A stretch of 64,000 nt of DNA from Emticicia aquatica (GCF_923079645.1 NZ_CAKLPY010000002.1:1240001-1304000); one strand, 5' to 3'. Shown: positions 25,196-35,438, counted from the stretch's first letter. The notes: generated from the letters alone by a model not told the origin. Numbers and translations: made by a program.

Positions 25196-28100
25196 GTGAA
25201 AGCTTACGAATTATTAAAAATCTACGAAGAAGATAGTTTTATTAAAACACTTATCGAAGAAATAAAGTCCAAAAAGAATGTTCAACTAAAAGGGCTTTCT
25301 GGTAGTTTGGATGCAATCATTGCTTGCATCAATTACCGACTCAATCCTCAGCACCATATTTTTGTTTTAAATGACAAAGAAGATGCCGCCTATTTTTATA
25401 ACGATTTACAAAATCTGATTGGAGAAGAAAATGTTTTTCTTTTTCCAATGTCTTATAAAAAACCTTATTTGTATGAGGAAATTGATAATGCTAATGTGCT
25501 TCAACGTTCGGAAGTATTAAATCAACTTAATAATGACAAGTCAAATTTGCTTATTGTTACATATCCAGAAGCTTTATCGGAAAAAGTAATTAATAAAAAA
25601 TCTTTGATTGCCAATACACTTCAAGTTAAGGTTGGTGAAAAACTTGATGTTAGTTTTATTTCAGAACTATTGGTTTCCTATGATTTTGAAAAAACTGATT
25701 TTGTTTATGAACCTGGACAATTTTCAATTAGAGGTGGAATTGTAGACGTTTTTTCTTATGCTTCCGAATTTCCATGTCGCCTTGAACTCTTTGGAGATGA
25801 CATCGATAGTATTAGGCTTTTCAACCCCGAAAGTCAACTTTCATTGCAAGAAGTGAATCAAATTAACATTATTCCAGATGTACAGAGTAAATTAATTCAA
25901 GAAAATAGAGAATCGTTTTTTAATTTTTTTCGCAATAAAAGTTCAATATGGATAAAAGACGTAGAATACTCTTTGGAATGTATTGAAGATTGTTTTAATA
26001 ATGTTGAACAACAATTTCAAAAAATACTCGATCAAAGCGGCGGAATTAAATTAATACTAAAACCCGAAGAACTTTTCGAGACTCGAAGAACATATTTGAA
26101 TGAAATCAAAAAGTTTAATGTAGTAGAATTTGGCACAAAATTATATTTCAAGGATGCTGAAAAAATGATTTTCCCGTCAAAAGCACAACCTTCTTTTAAT
26201 AAGGATTTTAAAAGACTTATTGATAACGTCAAGGAAAATCAATCAAATGGCATTACTACTTTAATTACATCTGATTCGGTCAAACAACTTAATCGATTGG
26301 ATTCTATTTTTAATGAAATTGACCCACTAACCAAATTTCAATCACTAGAAATTTCACTTCGTGCTGGTTTTATTGATGAACTTACAAAATTCGCTTGCTA
26401 CACTGACCATCAAATTTTTGACCGCTATCATCGTTTTAAAGTGCGTGATAAATTCAGCAAGTCAAAAGCCCTTACTTTGAAAGAATTAAAGTCACTTCAA
26501 ACTGGTGATTTTGTTACACATATTGATTATGGTATCGGTCGATTTGCAGGATTAGAAAAAATTACGGTCGGAGACAAAGAACAAGAAGCTGTACGGTTAA
26601 TTTATCGTGATAATGATATTTTACTTGTCAATATTCATTCACTCCATAAAATAGCAAAATATTCTGGAAAAGAAGGAACTCCTCCGACGATGAGCAAATT
26701 GGGTTCGGGTGAGTGGGAAACCAAGAAATCAAAGGTTAAACGCCAAGTAAAAGATATTGCAAAAGAGCTTATTTCACTCTATGCCAAACGTCGATTAGCA
26801 CCTGGTTTTCAATTTTCAAGAGACGGTTTCATGCAAGCAGAACTTGAATCTTCTTTTCTTTATGAAGATACGCCTGACCAAGCTAAAGCAACTAATGATG
26901 TAAAAGACGACATGGAAAAACCGTATCCAATGGATAGATTAGTTTGTGGAGATGTTGGTTTTGGAAAAACTGAAGTTGCCATTCGTGCCGCATTCAAGGC
27001 AGTTGCTGATAGTAAACAAGTTGCTGTTTTAGTTCCCACTACAATTTTGGCCATGCAACACCATAAAACATTTGCAGAAAGATTATCAAAACTACCTGTA
27101 AATGTTGAAGAAATAAGTCGTTTTCGTTCTTCTAAAGAAATTGCCCAAACCTTAAAAAACATAAAGGAAGGGAAAACAGATATATTAATTGGTACGCATC
27201 GAATACTAAATAAGGATATTGATTTTAAAGATTTGGGTTTGTTAATTATTGATGAGGAACAAAAATTTGGTGTCAAAGCAAAAGACCGCTTAAAAGAGAT
27301 AAAACATAATGTTGATGTTTTAACATTAACTGCAACACCGATTCCTAGAACACTCCATTTTTCATTATTGGGTGCTAGAGACCTTTCTATTATTTCAACT
27401 CCACCACCAAATCGTCAACCTGTTACTACGGAGGTTCATGTTTTTAAAGAAGAATTGATTCGTGACGCAATAAGTTATGAACTTAAAAGAGGTGGACAAG
27501 TTTTCTTTGTACATAACCGTGTGAATGATATTGAGTCAATTGCTAATATTATTTTACGCCTTGTTCCAGACGCCAAAATTGGTATTGCTCATGGTCAAAT
27601 GGATGGTGATAAATTAGAAAAAGTGATGATGAAATTCATCGAAGGCGAATACGATATTTTGGTTTCAACTAATATTATAGAGTCAGGACTTGATATTTCA
27701 AATGCAAATACAATCATTATTAATCAAGCTCAAAACATTGGTATGTCAGACCTACATCAAATGCGAGGTAGGGTAGGGCGTTCAAATAGAAAAGCTTTTT
27801 GTTATTTGTTAACTCCGCCCATTTCTCTTCTTTCTAAAGATGCACGTAAACGCTTACAAACCCTCGAAGAGTTTTCGGATTTGGGCGATGGTTTTAAAGT
27901 TTCAATGAGAGATTTAGATATTCGAGGTGCAGGAAATTTATTAGGTGCTGAGCAAAGCGGTTTTATCAATGATTTAGGTTATGAAACTTATCATAAAATT
28001 CTTGATGAGGCTGTTCAAGAATTGAAAGAAAATGAATTTAAAGACTTATTCATGAAAGATTTATCTTCGATTGAAGATTTACATTTACCAGATTGCCAGA

Positions 28101-28534
28101 TTGAAACTGACTTGCAAATCATTATTCCTGAAAAGTACGTTAGCAATATTTCTGAAAGACTTTCTCTTTATAATCAACTAGATAACATTGAAAAAGAAGA
28201 AGAACTTCAAGAATTCCAAAAGTCTATCATTGATAGATTTGGACCGATGCCATCAGAAGTGAAAAATTTGTTTAAAATAGCCAGAATTAGATGGAAAGCC
28301 GAGCAAATAGGATTTGAAAAATTAACATTAAAAAACAATATACTCAAAGGATACTTCGTTTCACAAGAGCGTACAGAATATTTTCAGACCGAAAAGTTTG
28401 GCAAAATTCTTGATTATATTAAAACTAATCCAAAGCATTGTTCACTTAAAGAAATCAAGTCTAAACTGCTTCTAACGGTTGAAAAAGTACAATCTATTGA
28501 TGATTTAGATAAATTATTGAGTGGTATTGTCTAA
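25196..28534 (+). CDS. mfd: transcription-repair coupling factor
   Basis: 1112 residues, GTG start at 25196. Mfd removes RNA polymerase stalled at DNA damage and recruits UvrA. Domains in order: UvrB-like N-terminal region (~1-340), CarD-like RNA polymerase-interacting domain (LQTGDFVTHIDYGIGRFAGL, ~440), superfamily 2 helicase with Walker A GDVGFGKTE (~586), DEEQ box IIDEEQKFGVKAKDR (~685), TATPIPRTLHFSL, and the TRG/helicase C part with QMRGRVGRSNRKAFCYLL, then a C-terminal UvrA-regulating domain. Length is normal. Confidence 0.97.
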   Translation: MKAYELLKIYEEDSFIKTLIEEIKSKKNVQLKGLSGSLDAIIACINYRLNPQHHIFVLNDKEDAAYFYNDLQNLIGEENVFLFPMSYKKPYLYEEIDNANVLQRSEVLNQLNNDKSNLLIVTYPEALSEKVINKKSLIANTLQVKVGEKLDVSFISELLVSYDFEKTDFVYEPGQFSIRGGIVDVFSYASEFPCRLELFGDDIDSIRLFNPESQLSLQEVNQINIIPDVQSKLIQENRESFFNFFRNKSSIWIKDVEYSLECIEDCFNNVEQQFQKILDQSGGIKLILKPEELFETRRTYLNEIKKFNVVEFGTKLYFKDAEKMIFPSKAQPSFNKDFKRLIDNVKENQSNGITTLITSDSVKQLNRLDSIFNEIDPLTKFQSLEISLRAGFIDELTKFACYTDHQIFDRYHRFKVRDKFSKSKALTLKELKSLQTGDFVTHIDYGIGRFAGLEKITVGDKEQEAVRLIYRDNDILLVNIHSLHKIAKYSGKEGTPPTMSKLGSGEWETKKSKVKRQVKDIAKELISLYAKRRLAPGFQFSRDGFMQAELESSFLYEDTPDQAKATNDVKDDMEKPYPMDRLVCGDVGFGKTEVAIRAAFKAVADSKQVAVLVPTTILAMQHHKTFAERLSKLPVNVEEISRFRSSKEIAQTLKNIKEGKTDILIGTHRILNKDIDFKDLGLLIIDEEQKFGVKAKDRLKEIKHNVDVLTLTATPIPRTLHFSLLGARDLSIISTPPPNRQPVTTEVHVFKEELIRDAISYELKRGGQVFFVHNRVNDIESIANIILRLVPDAKIGIAHGQMDGDKLEKVMMKFIEGEYDILVSTNIIESGLDISNANTIIINQAQNIGMSDLHQMRGRVGRSNRKAFCYLLTPPISLLSKDARKRLQTLEEFSDLGDGFKVSMRDLDIRGAGNLLGAEQSGFINDLGYETYHKILDEAVQELKENEFKDLFMKDLSSIEDLHLPDCQIETDLQIIIPEKYVSNISERLSLYNQLDNIEKEEELQEFQKSIIDRFGPMPSEVKNLFKIARIRWKAEQIGFEKLTLKNNILKGYFVSQERTEYFQTEKFGKILDYIKTNPKHCSLKEIKSKLLLTVEKVQSIDDLDKLLSGIV

Positions 28535-28572
28535 AACATCAACATTCTTAATTAATTGATTTTCAGATTTTT

Positions 28573-28603
28573 ACTGAAATATATACTGAATTACCTATTT
28601 TTG
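28573..28603 (+). promoter_or_regulatory. probable promoter of gldJ
   Basis: TATTTTTG at 28596-28603 is a full -7 match; the -33 position 19 bases upstream reads ACTG, a weak match. The start codon follows 35 bases later. Confidence 0.4.
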
Positions 28604-28638
28604 CAAAACGAATTTAATTAACAAAAATCATTCCGAAA

Positions 28639-29931
28639 ATGAAAAAACTACTTTTTAGTTCGACTGCGGTTGCATTAGCTTTAACGCTAATTCTAAGTGG
28701 TTGTTCGAGCAAAAAGAAAGCTTCAAGTATTAATCCTGGTCGTAAAAGTACTGCAACAGGAATTACTTATGGCAAAAAAAGTAAGAAAGGGAAAGAGCCT
28801 GAAGGATTACAAGTGAAAGACTTTAAGGGTCAACCTGCTGGACCGAACCTAGTTTTTATCGAAGGTGGTCGATTTACGATGGGAACTGTTGAAGAAGATG
28901 TGACTTTTTCTCGTGATAACCTTGAAAGAACTGTAACAGTTTCGTCTTTCTATATGGATGAAACTGAAATTACGAATCTTCACTGGATGGAATACCTTCA
29001 TGCTATTCAAAAAGATTCTTCTCAAGAGTTTTATGAAACAGCTCTTCCTGATACAACGGTTTGGCTAAACAAACTTTCATTCAACGACCAATTCACAGAC
29101 CAATACTTACGTTATCCTGGTTTTAGATTCTACCCAGTTGTTGGTGTTTCTTGGGTTCAAGCTTCAGATTTTTGTAAATGGAGAACAGAAGCTGTTAACG
29201 GGGAAATGGCAAAAAGATTTGGTGATAAAACCAAGACAGCTAAAAATAATGCTAAAGGATTTGGTAAGAAAAAGAAAGGAGAACCTGTTGCTGAAGCTCC
29301 AACTGCTAAAACTGGCGGTCGTTTAGCCATTGAATCTGGTAATGTGCTTCCAGCATATCGCCTTCCAACTGAAGCAGAATGGGAATATGCTGCAAAAGCC
29401 ATGATTGGAACTCAATATATGGATGAAAATCAGTCAAATCAACGTATTTATCCTTGGGATGGCTCTTCGATGCGTAAAAACAAGGGCAAACAAAAAGGTA
29501 CAATGCTTGCCAATTTCAAGCGTGGTCGTGGTGATTATGCTGGTATCGCTGGGCATCAAAACGATAGAGGTATTATTACTATGGAAGTTTACGAATTCCC
29601 ACCTAATGATTTTGGATTATATAATATGGGTGGTAATGTAAACGAATGGGTTTATGACCTTTACCGACCAAACTCTTTCCAAGATGTGAATGACTTAAAT
29701 CCAATTCGTCGTAATGATTTCTTAGATGAAGAAAAAATGTACGATAAAAAGAACTTTAATTCATTAATTGATAATAATTTGAGAGTTTATAAAGGAGGTT
29801 CTTGGAACGACGTAGCTTATTGGTTATCACCAGGTACTCGCCGTTATCTAGACCAAGATTCTTCTACTGCAACTATTGGTTTCCGTTGTGCTATGATTGC
29901 AATTGGTCCAAAAGGTAAACGAAAATTATAA
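28639..29931 (+). CDS. gldJ: gliding motility lipoprotein GldJ (FGE-sulfatase fold)
   Basis: 430 residues. Lipobox ILSGC (cysteine about 22), lysine-rich linker, then a formylglycine-generating-enzyme-like (SUMF1) domain: FIEGGRFTMGTVEED, YMDETEITNLHWMEYL, ALPDTTVWLNKLSF, YPVVGVSWVQASDFCKWRTEAVN, LPTEAEWEYAAKA, NMGGNVNEWVYDLYR and YKGGSWNDVAYW. The ALPDTxVW and Y(L)RYPGF blocks favour GldJ over GldK. GldJ supports gliding and type IX secretion in Bacteroidota. The gene stands alone here; gldKLMN are not in the window. A related lysine-rich insert lies near residues 195-225. Confidence 0.87.
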   Translation: MKKLLFSSTAVALALTLILSGCSSKKKASSINPGRKSTATGITYGKKSKKGKEPEGLQVKDFKGQPAGPNLVFIEGGRFTMGTVEEDVTFSRDNLERTVTVSSFYMDETEITNLHWMEYLHAIQKDSSQEFYETALPDTTVWLNKLSFNDQFTDQYLRYPGFRFYPVVGVSWVQASDFCKWRTEAVNGEMAKRFGDKTKTAKNNAKGFGKKKKGEPVAEAPTAKTGGRLAIESGNVLPAYRLPTEAEWEYAAKAMIGTQYMDENQSNQRIYPWDGSSMRKNKGKQKGTMLANFKRGRGDYAGIAGHQNDRGIITMEVYEFPPNDFGLYNMGGNVNEWVYDLYRPNSFQDVNDLNPIRRNDFLDEEKMYDKKNFNSLIDNNLRVYKGGSWNDVAYWLSPGTRRYLDQDSSTATIGFRCAMIAIGPKGKRKL

Positions 29932-29941
29932 AACGAATTTT

Positions 29942-29974
29942 AAAATCCCCTCCCAAAAAGAGGGGATTTTTTAT
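29942..29974. terminator. terminator between gldJ and the ComF-like gene
   Basis: Arms AAAATCCCCTC (29942-29952) and GAGGGGATTTT (29960-29970) with T-rich continuation, placed between convergent genes. Confidence 0.85.
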
Positions 29975-29976
29975 TT

Positions 29977-30663
29977 TTAGAAGGCCGCAGCAATCGTTAT
30001 AATTGATATATCTTTAGCTCCAGCATTTAACAGTGTTTTACCGAAAGACTCAATCGTAGCTCCAGTTGTTAATACATCATCGACTATTGCAACTCTTTTA
30101 CCCACTATTTTATCTTTATCCACTACTTCAAATATGTTTTCCACATTTTGAAATCGTTCATATCTACTTTTCTTTGTTTGCGTATCTGTATGAATATTTC
30201 TTTTTATAGCTTTACATTCAAACGGCCTATTTAATGCCACTGAGAGGCCTTCAGCGATACAATCTGCTTGGTTATATCCTCTTTGTTTTTGTTTGCTCTC
30301 ATGCAACGGTACACCTATCAATACATCTATTTTATTTTCAAAGCCAACTGTTTTTAAATCAACCCCATATAATTTTCCAAGCAGCCTCCCAACTTCTGGT
30401 TTATTTCTATATTTAAGTTCGTGTAAAAGCTTTTGAACTTTTCCTTTTTGTGAAAACTTCATAAACGTTAGCGTATTAGAAACTAAAAGTTTACCCCAAA
30501 ACCGATTTGAAATTTGTTCTAGACTTTCAATATGTGAATTTGTTCTTGGTAAGTCTACGATACATTTTATACAAATAAGATTTTCTCCGCCTAAAAGTGT
30601 ATCTCCACATGCTTCGCAGCATCTTGGATAGATTATATCTAAAAAATGCGTAAACCATTTCAT
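29977..30663 (-). CDS. ComF family amidophosphoribosyltransferase-like protein
   Basis: 228 residues. N-terminal zinc-ribbon-like cysteines (C15, C16, C19, C31, C34), then a type I phosphoribosyltransferase domain with GVPLHESKQKQRGYNQA and the PRPP motif VAIVDDVLTTGAT near residue 195. ComF proteins take part in DNA uptake or are housekeeping relatives (GntX); ComF is required in competent species, but other competence genes are not in view. Divergent from a small conserved gene with a 38-base gap, and convergent with gldJ. Confidence 0.9.
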   Translation of the reverse strand: MKWFTHFLDIIYPRCCEACGDTLLGGENLICIKCIVDLPRTNSHIESLEQISNRFWGKLLVSNTLTFMKFSQKGKVQKLLHELKYRNKPEVGRLLGKLYGVDLKTVGFENKIDVLIGVPLHESKQKQRGYNQADCIAEGLSVALNRPFECKAIKRNIHTDTQTKKSRYERFQNVENIFEVVDKDKIVGKRVAIVDDVLTTGATIESFGKTLLNAGAKDISIITIAAAF

Positions 30664-30701
30664 AGTGTTTGTTTAAGTTTGTGTGTAAATAATATGTATG
30701 T

Positions 30702-31061
30702 ATGAATCAAGAAGACAATATTTTAAAAGAAAACTGGCAAACGTTATTAAATTTTTTAAAGAATAACCTTGGCAAAAAACCAACAGACCTTAATGGCGTT
30801 TTATTTCTCATTGGCGTTCAAGAACTTGGACAAGGTAAAAAAGTTTTTACAAAAGAGCAAAAACAAGACTTAATGCACATTGCAATTTGTAAAGTTTTAA
30901 GCTTTGGAAATTACTACGAACTTGAAGGAAGAGACCAAGATGGTTGGCCTCATTGGAAATTAATTAACCCATTACCCAATTTTGATATACTTTCACAAGA
31001 AAAACTTCTTAAACATTTTGTATTAGAATATTTCAGAAAAGAGGTTGGACTTCACATATAA
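30702..31061 (+). CDS. conserved hypothetical protein
   Basis: 119 residues, no signal peptide or membrane segment. Helical, with a central GVLFLIGVQELGQGKKVFTKEQKQDLMHIAICKVLSF followed by a tryptophan-containing EGRDQDGWPHWKLINPLP. I recall similar short cytoplasmic proteins in other Bacteroidota, but no function. It lies 52 bases before xth and may be its operon partner. Confidence 0.7.
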   Translation: MNQEDNILKENWQTLLNFLKNNLGKKPTDLNGVLFLIGVQELGQGKKVFTKEQKQDLMHIAICKVLSFGNYYELEGRDQDGWPHWKLINPLPNFDILSQEKLLKHFVLEYFRKEVGLHI

Positions 31062-31113
31062 TTTATTTTTTTGTAAAAATATTAATCTTTCTAATCTAAA
31101 ATTTTTACTAAAT

Positions 31114-31875
31114 ATGAAAATCATTTCTTACAACGTTAACGGTATTCGTTCGGCAATCAATAAAGGTCTTATTTCTTGGCTACAAATAAGTAAACCTGAT
31201 ATTCTATGTTTACAAGAAATCAAATTATCAGAAACAGAGTTGGTTAGCCCCCTTTTTGAAGAATTAGGCTTTTTTTGCTATTGGTATCCTGCCCAAAAAC
31301 GTGGTTATAGTGGCGTTGCTATTTTATCTAAGCAAAAACCAAATCATGTTGAATACGGAATTAGTAATCATTTGTATGATTCTGAAGGCAGAGTTCTTCG
31401 TGCTGATTTCGATTCTTTTTCTATCATTAGTGCCTATTTCCCTTCTGGCACTTCTGGCGATGAACGACAAGGATTAAAAATAAAATTCTTAGACGAATTT
31501 TACGTTTACATTCAAGAACTTCAAAAAGATTTTTCAAATTTAATCATTAGCGGTGACGTAAACATCTGTCATCGGGAGATTGACATCCATAACCCTAAGA
31601 GTAACGCAAATTCATCTGGGTTCCTACCTGAAGAACGTGCATGGGTTGGCAAATTTCTTGATATGGGTTATATAGACTCATTCAGGTATTTTAACCAAGA
31701 ACCACATAATTATTCTTGGTGGTCATATCGAGCTGGTGCAAGACAAAAAAACCTTGGTTGGCGAATAGATTATCATTTTGTTTCTGTGGGTCTAAAAAAT
31801 CAACTTAAAAATGCTGCCATTTATCCCGAACAATTGATGTCTGACCATTGTCCAATAGAACTTTGTTTACTTTAA
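31114..31875 (+). CDS. xth: exodeoxyribonuclease III (AP endonuclease)
   Basis: 253 residues from ATG 31114; a 23-residue in-frame extension overlaps the previous gene and is rejected. Base-excision-repair nuclease of the exonuclease-endonuclease-phosphatase fold. Motifs: MKIISYNVNGIRSA, LCLQEIKL (catalytic Glu), YSGVAILSK, ISGDVNICHREIDIHNPK (Asp-Asn pair), LGWRIDYHFVS and terminal SDHCPIEL (His). Length matches the family. Followed at 23 bases by the DUF4175 gene. Confidence 0.95.
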   Translation: MKIISYNVNGIRSAINKGLISWLQISKPDILCLQEIKLSETELVSPLFEELGFFCYWYPAQKRGYSGVAILSKQKPNHVEYGISNHLYDSEGRVLRADFDSFSIISAYFPSGTSGDERQGLKIKFLDEFYVYIQELQKDFSNLIISGDVNICHREIDIHNPKSNANSSGFLPEERAWVGKFLDMGYIDSFRYFNQEPHNYSWWSYRAGARQKNLGWRIDYHFVSVGLKNQLKNAAIYPEQLMSDHCPIELCLL

Positions 31876-31898
31876 AATTTATTAAACTCATATAAATC

Positions 31899-34800
31899 AT
31901 GTCAATATCTGTAAAATCTATTTTTTCAAAAATAGATGATTATAAACGAAAGTACTATAAAAACCTACTCATTAAAGGGTCTTTATTTACATTGGCTTTG
32001 ATATTCTCCTCTTTTTTGCTTGTTAATACAGTAGAATATTTTGGTCGTTTTAACTCTACAATTAGAGCTTTATTGTTTTTTGCTTTTTTAGCTTTGGTTA
32101 TTTATTCAATTATTTATTGGATAATAAAGCCTTTACTTTATCTTTTTCACTTTAATGAACCTTTAACTTATGAAAAAGCTGCTCAAGAAATTGGCAAGTT
32201 TTTTCCCGAGGTAGGAGATAGGCTGTTGAATACGCTTCAGTTAGCTCAACTTTCAGATACTGACAATTCTCTGCTTCAAGCAAGCATTAGTCAAAAAACA
32301 AATGAGTTGAGATTTGTTAAATTTGCGGACGCCATTAAAATCAATGAAAATAAAAAGTATCTAAAATATACCATTCCTCCACTAATACTTATTTTATTGA
32401 TTGCAGCTATCTCACCTAAATTTTTTAAAAGTAGCACAGAACGAATTGTTTACTTTCAAAAAGATTTCGCTGAAGAAGCCCCTTTTAAGTTTAAAATTAC
32501 TAATTCTGAACTAAAAGCTGTTAAAAACGAAGATTTTAACTTGAGCCTTACTTTGATTGGTAATGCAGTTCCGGAAGCTGTTTATTTAGTCGCCAATGAC
32601 CGTAAGTTTAAAATGAATTCGGTTGATAATAAACACTATACTTTTGTTTTCTCGAAAGTTCAAAATCCTGTTGATTTTCATTTTTTAGCTTCTGGCTTTA
32701 AATCTAATGAATTTGAACTCGAATTAATTAGTCGGCCAAATTTACTTTCTTTTGATGTTTCCTTAAATTATCCTTCTTATCTCAATAAATCTAACGAAAG
32801 TTTTGATAATGTTGGAAACCTTGTCGTACCCGAAGGAACTACTGTTGAATGGAATTTCCGTGCTACAAATACAGATTCTCTATATTTATTATTTGAAAAT
32901 GAACCTAAGCATTTATCTAAAGATGGCTTTGGCGATAACTTTTCTTATGTACGTCGCTTAAAAAACTCTTCTTCTTATAAAATTCAACTTAATAATGAAT
33001 TTAGCTCTAATCGAGAAAACATTGATTTTTACATTAACGTTATTCCTGATAAATATCCGCAAATTCAATTAGAGCAAATTCGAGATACTACGCTTTTCAA
33101 CTATATAGTTTTGGGAGGAAATATAAATGATGATTATGGTTTAGCTCTATTTAAACTTTTTTATCGTCCAGTACGTGAATCTTCACTCAATCAAACGCCT
33201 GTTTTTACTTCTATTGATGTCGCATTCAACAAATCTCAAATATCTCAGAGTTTCTATTACCAGTTTCCACTTATTGATTTGAAGCTCAATCCTGGTGAAA
33301 AAGTTGAATACTTCCTACAGCTTTGGGATAATGATGGTGTGAATGGCTCTAAAAGCACAAAAACGCCCATTCTGACGTTTTCTTTGCCTTCAGTGAAGAA
33401 TTATGAAGCCGAAGTTGAAAAAGCCACTGAGAAGACCGAAAACATGCTTGAAAAGCTAAATGAAAAATCTAAGAAATTAAAGAATGACCTTAACAATCTT
33501 GAGAATAAACTGAAAAGTAAAAAAGACTTAGACTTTCAAGAGAAAAAACAATTAGAGGAATTATTAAAAAAGCGTGATGAGCTCGTTTCTGAAATGAAAG
33601 CCTTGCAAGAACAATTTGAAAAAATGCAAGAAAAAACAAATCGTTTTCAACAACAATCTCCTGAACTCCAACAAAAAATGGAGCAACTCAAAAAACTTAT
33701 GGATGAAGTCATGAATGATGAAACCAACAAAATGTATGAAGAGTTGAAAAAAATGATGGAAAAAGGGCTTGATGAAAAAACAGTTGAACAATTAGAAAAA
33801 CTCAAAAATCAAGAGCGTAATATCGATAAAGATATTGATAGAACACTTAAACTATTCAAGCAACTACAATTGCAGCAGAAAGTTGAAAAGGCAGCTGATG
33901 AATTAGAAAAGCTTGCTGAAAAACAAGAAAAACTTGCTGATGAAACTCAAAAAAATGGCAAAGAGCAAAACACTCAACAAAAAGATGCGAAAAATGATGA
34001 TTTAAAAAAGGAACAAGAAAAATTATCTAAAGAGTTTGATGATAAAAAAGAACAATTGAAAGATATCGAAAAACTAAGTAAAGAATTAAAAAAAGAGATT
34101 GACCAACAAAAAGAAGAACAGGAAGAAATTTCGAATGATCAAGAAAATTCAGAGCAACAACTTGAGGAAAATCAAAATGATTCCGCTGCTAAGAATCAAA
34201 AGAAAGCTGCCAAGAAAATGAAGCAAATGGCTCAGAAAATGAAAGAATCTATGAAGAGCCAAGAAATGAAAGAAATGGATGAAGATATGGATGCTTTAAG
34301 AGCGATTCTTGAAAACCTTGTTAAACTTTCTTTTGACCAAGAAAAGATAATGAAAGATTTCCGTAGCATGAATGTGTCTGACCCTCGTTTTGTTAAACTT
34401 TCACAAGAGCAACTTAAACTTCAAGATGATGCCAAAATGATTGAAGACAGTTTATATTCTCTTGCTAAAAGAGTTCTTCAGATTCAATCTTTCGTTACAA
34501 AAGAAGTTACTTCTATGAGAAACTCAATGGATGAAAGTGTAAAGTTTATCAAAGAACGTAAACTGAATGTGGCATCAGCTAAACAACAATTCTCAATGAC
34601 CGCCATCAATAACCTTGCATTAATGCTCAGCGACACTTTTAGTCAAATGCAACAAATGATGGCTAATGCTATGCCTGGGCAAGGCGGAAAAGGTAAGAAA
34701 GGAAAAGGTGCTTCTCCTATGTCAATTGGAGAAAAGCAGGATGATTTAAACAAATCTATGGAAAAGCTTTCTAAGTCAGGCAAATCTGGAAGAGGCTTAT

Positions 34801-35225
34801 CAGAAGAAGCTGCTAAGCTTGCACAAGAACAATCGCAACTTAGAAAACGTATCAAGCAAATGCAAGATGAATTAAAAGGCACTGAAATTGGCAAAAAGCT
34901 AGGTAATGAATTAAAAGAACTCGAGAAAAAAATGGACGAAAACGAAACTGATTTAGTTAATAAAAGAATCAATCCAGATTTAATAAAACGCTCTCGTGAT
35001 GTTCAAACTCGTTTGCTTGAAGCGGAGAAGGCGGTTCAACAACAAGAAGAAGATCCAACTCGTCAATCTAAAGCAGCTCAACAATTTAATCGTTCTTCTC
35101 CACCTTCAATGGATAAGTTTTTACAGGAAAAACAAAAGCAAGTGGAATTAATTCGCACAGTTCCTCCCAATTATACACCTTTCTATAAGAAACAAACTGA
35201 TAATTATTTCAGAAAAATTAAGTAA
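31899..35225 (+). CDS. DUF4175 family membrane protein with very long coiled coils
   Basis: 1108 residues. Two or three N-terminal membrane helices (about 25-45, 52-75, 152-170), a beta-rich periplasmic-type region (~180-490), then a very long Lys/Glu/Gln-rich coiled coil (about 500-830) and a further helical region ending near 1080. A Gly/Lys-rich patch (GQGGKGKKGKG) lies near 925. DUF4175 proteins are typical of Bacteroidota and alphaproteobacteria; function unknown. Length and architecture suit a large envelope-spanning or scaffold protein. Downstream of xth by 23 bases; a terminator follows. Confidence 0.85.
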   Translation: MSISVKSIFSKIDDYKRKYYKNLLIKGSLFTLALIFSSFLLVNTVEYFGRFNSTIRALLFFAFLALVIYSIIYWIIKPLLYLFHFNEPLTYEKAAQEIGKFFPEVGDRLLNTLQLAQLSDTDNSLLQASISQKTNELRFVKFADAIKINENKKYLKYTIPPLILILLIAAISPKFFKSSTERIVYFQKDFAEEAPFKFKITNSELKAVKNEDFNLSLTLIGNAVPEAVYLVANDRKFKMNSVDNKHYTFVFSKVQNPVDFHFLASGFKSNEFELELISRPNLLSFDVSLNYPSYLNKSNESFDNVGNLVVPEGTTVEWNFRATNTDSLYLLFENEPKHLSKDGFGDNFSYVRRLKNSSSYKIQLNNEFSSNRENIDFYINVIPDKYPQIQLEQIRDTTLFNYIVLGGNINDDYGLALFKLFYRPVRESSLNQTPVFTSIDVAFNKSQISQSFYYQFPLIDLKLNPGEKVEYFLQLWDNDGVNGSKSTKTPILTFSLPSVKNYEAEVEKATEKTENMLEKLNEKSKKLKNDLNNLENKLKSKKDLDFQEKKQLEELLKKRDELVSEMKALQEQFEKMQEKTNRFQQQSPELQQKMEQLKKLMDEVMNDETNKMYEELKKMMEKGLDEKTVEQLEKLKNQERNIDKDIDRTLKLFKQLQLQQKVEKAADELEKLAEKQEKLADETQKNGKEQNTQQKDAKNDDLKKEQEKLSKEFDDKKEQLKDIEKLSKELKKEIDQQKEEQEEISNDQENSEQQLEENQNDSAAKNQKKAAKKMKQMAQKMKESMKSQEMKEMDEDMDALRAILENLVKLSFDQEKIMKDFRSMNVSDPRFVKLSQEQLKLQDDAKMIEDSLYSLAKRVLQIQSFVTKEVTSMRNSMDESVKFIKERKLNVASAKQQFSMTAINNLALMLSDTFSQMQQMMANAMPGQGGKGKKGKGASPMSIGEKQDDLNKSMEKLSKSGKSGRGLSEEAAKLAQEQSQLRKRIKQMQDELKGTEIGKKLGNELKELEKKMDENETDLVNKRINPDLIKRSRDVQTRLLEAEKAVQQQEEDPTRQSKAAQQFNRSSPPSMDKFLQEKQKQVELIRTVPPNYTPFYKKQTDNYFRKIK

Positions 35226-35238
35226 ACATTATTCTTCT

Positions 35239-35276
35239 TAAATTTGCAGGGACGCACCAATTGCGTCCCTTTTTTG
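35239..35276 (+). terminator. terminator after the DUF4175 gene
   Basis: Arms AGGGACGCA (35248-35256) and TGCGTCCCT (35262-35270), 5-base loop, followed by TTTTTTG. A TAAATTTG string (35239-35246) lies immediately before the stem but is too close to serve as a promoter for a useful transcript. Confidence 0.8.
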
Positions 35277-35422
35277 TTTCTTTAATTAATCCACTATTAA
35301 TTAATTTTGAACAGGTTCTATTATATGGCTTTAATTATCCCTTTTTCAAACACTTTTACTTTACTTATTTTTAACACCGTTTATCGGAAGGAAATCATCC
35401 AATAAACAATACAAAATTTTCA

Positions 35423-35438
35423 CGTTTCACGTGAAACA
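35423..35438. other. parS-like centromere site
   Basis: CGTTTCACGTGAAACA matches the chromosomal parS consensus TGTTTCACGTGAAACA at 15 of 16 positions and contains the full 14-base palindrome. ParB binds such sites close to replication origins. parA and parB themselves are not in this window. Confidence 0.85.

Noticed and set aside
33564..33791. Phe/Leu-rich minus-strand frame opposite the DUF4175 coiled coil
   Set aside because: Antisense of a Lys/Glu-rich coiled coil naturally reads as Phe/Leu; no start context of note.
35239..35246. TAAATTTG promoter-like string before the DUF4175 terminator
   Set aside because: The expected transcription start would lie inside the terminator hairpin and no -33 element is present.
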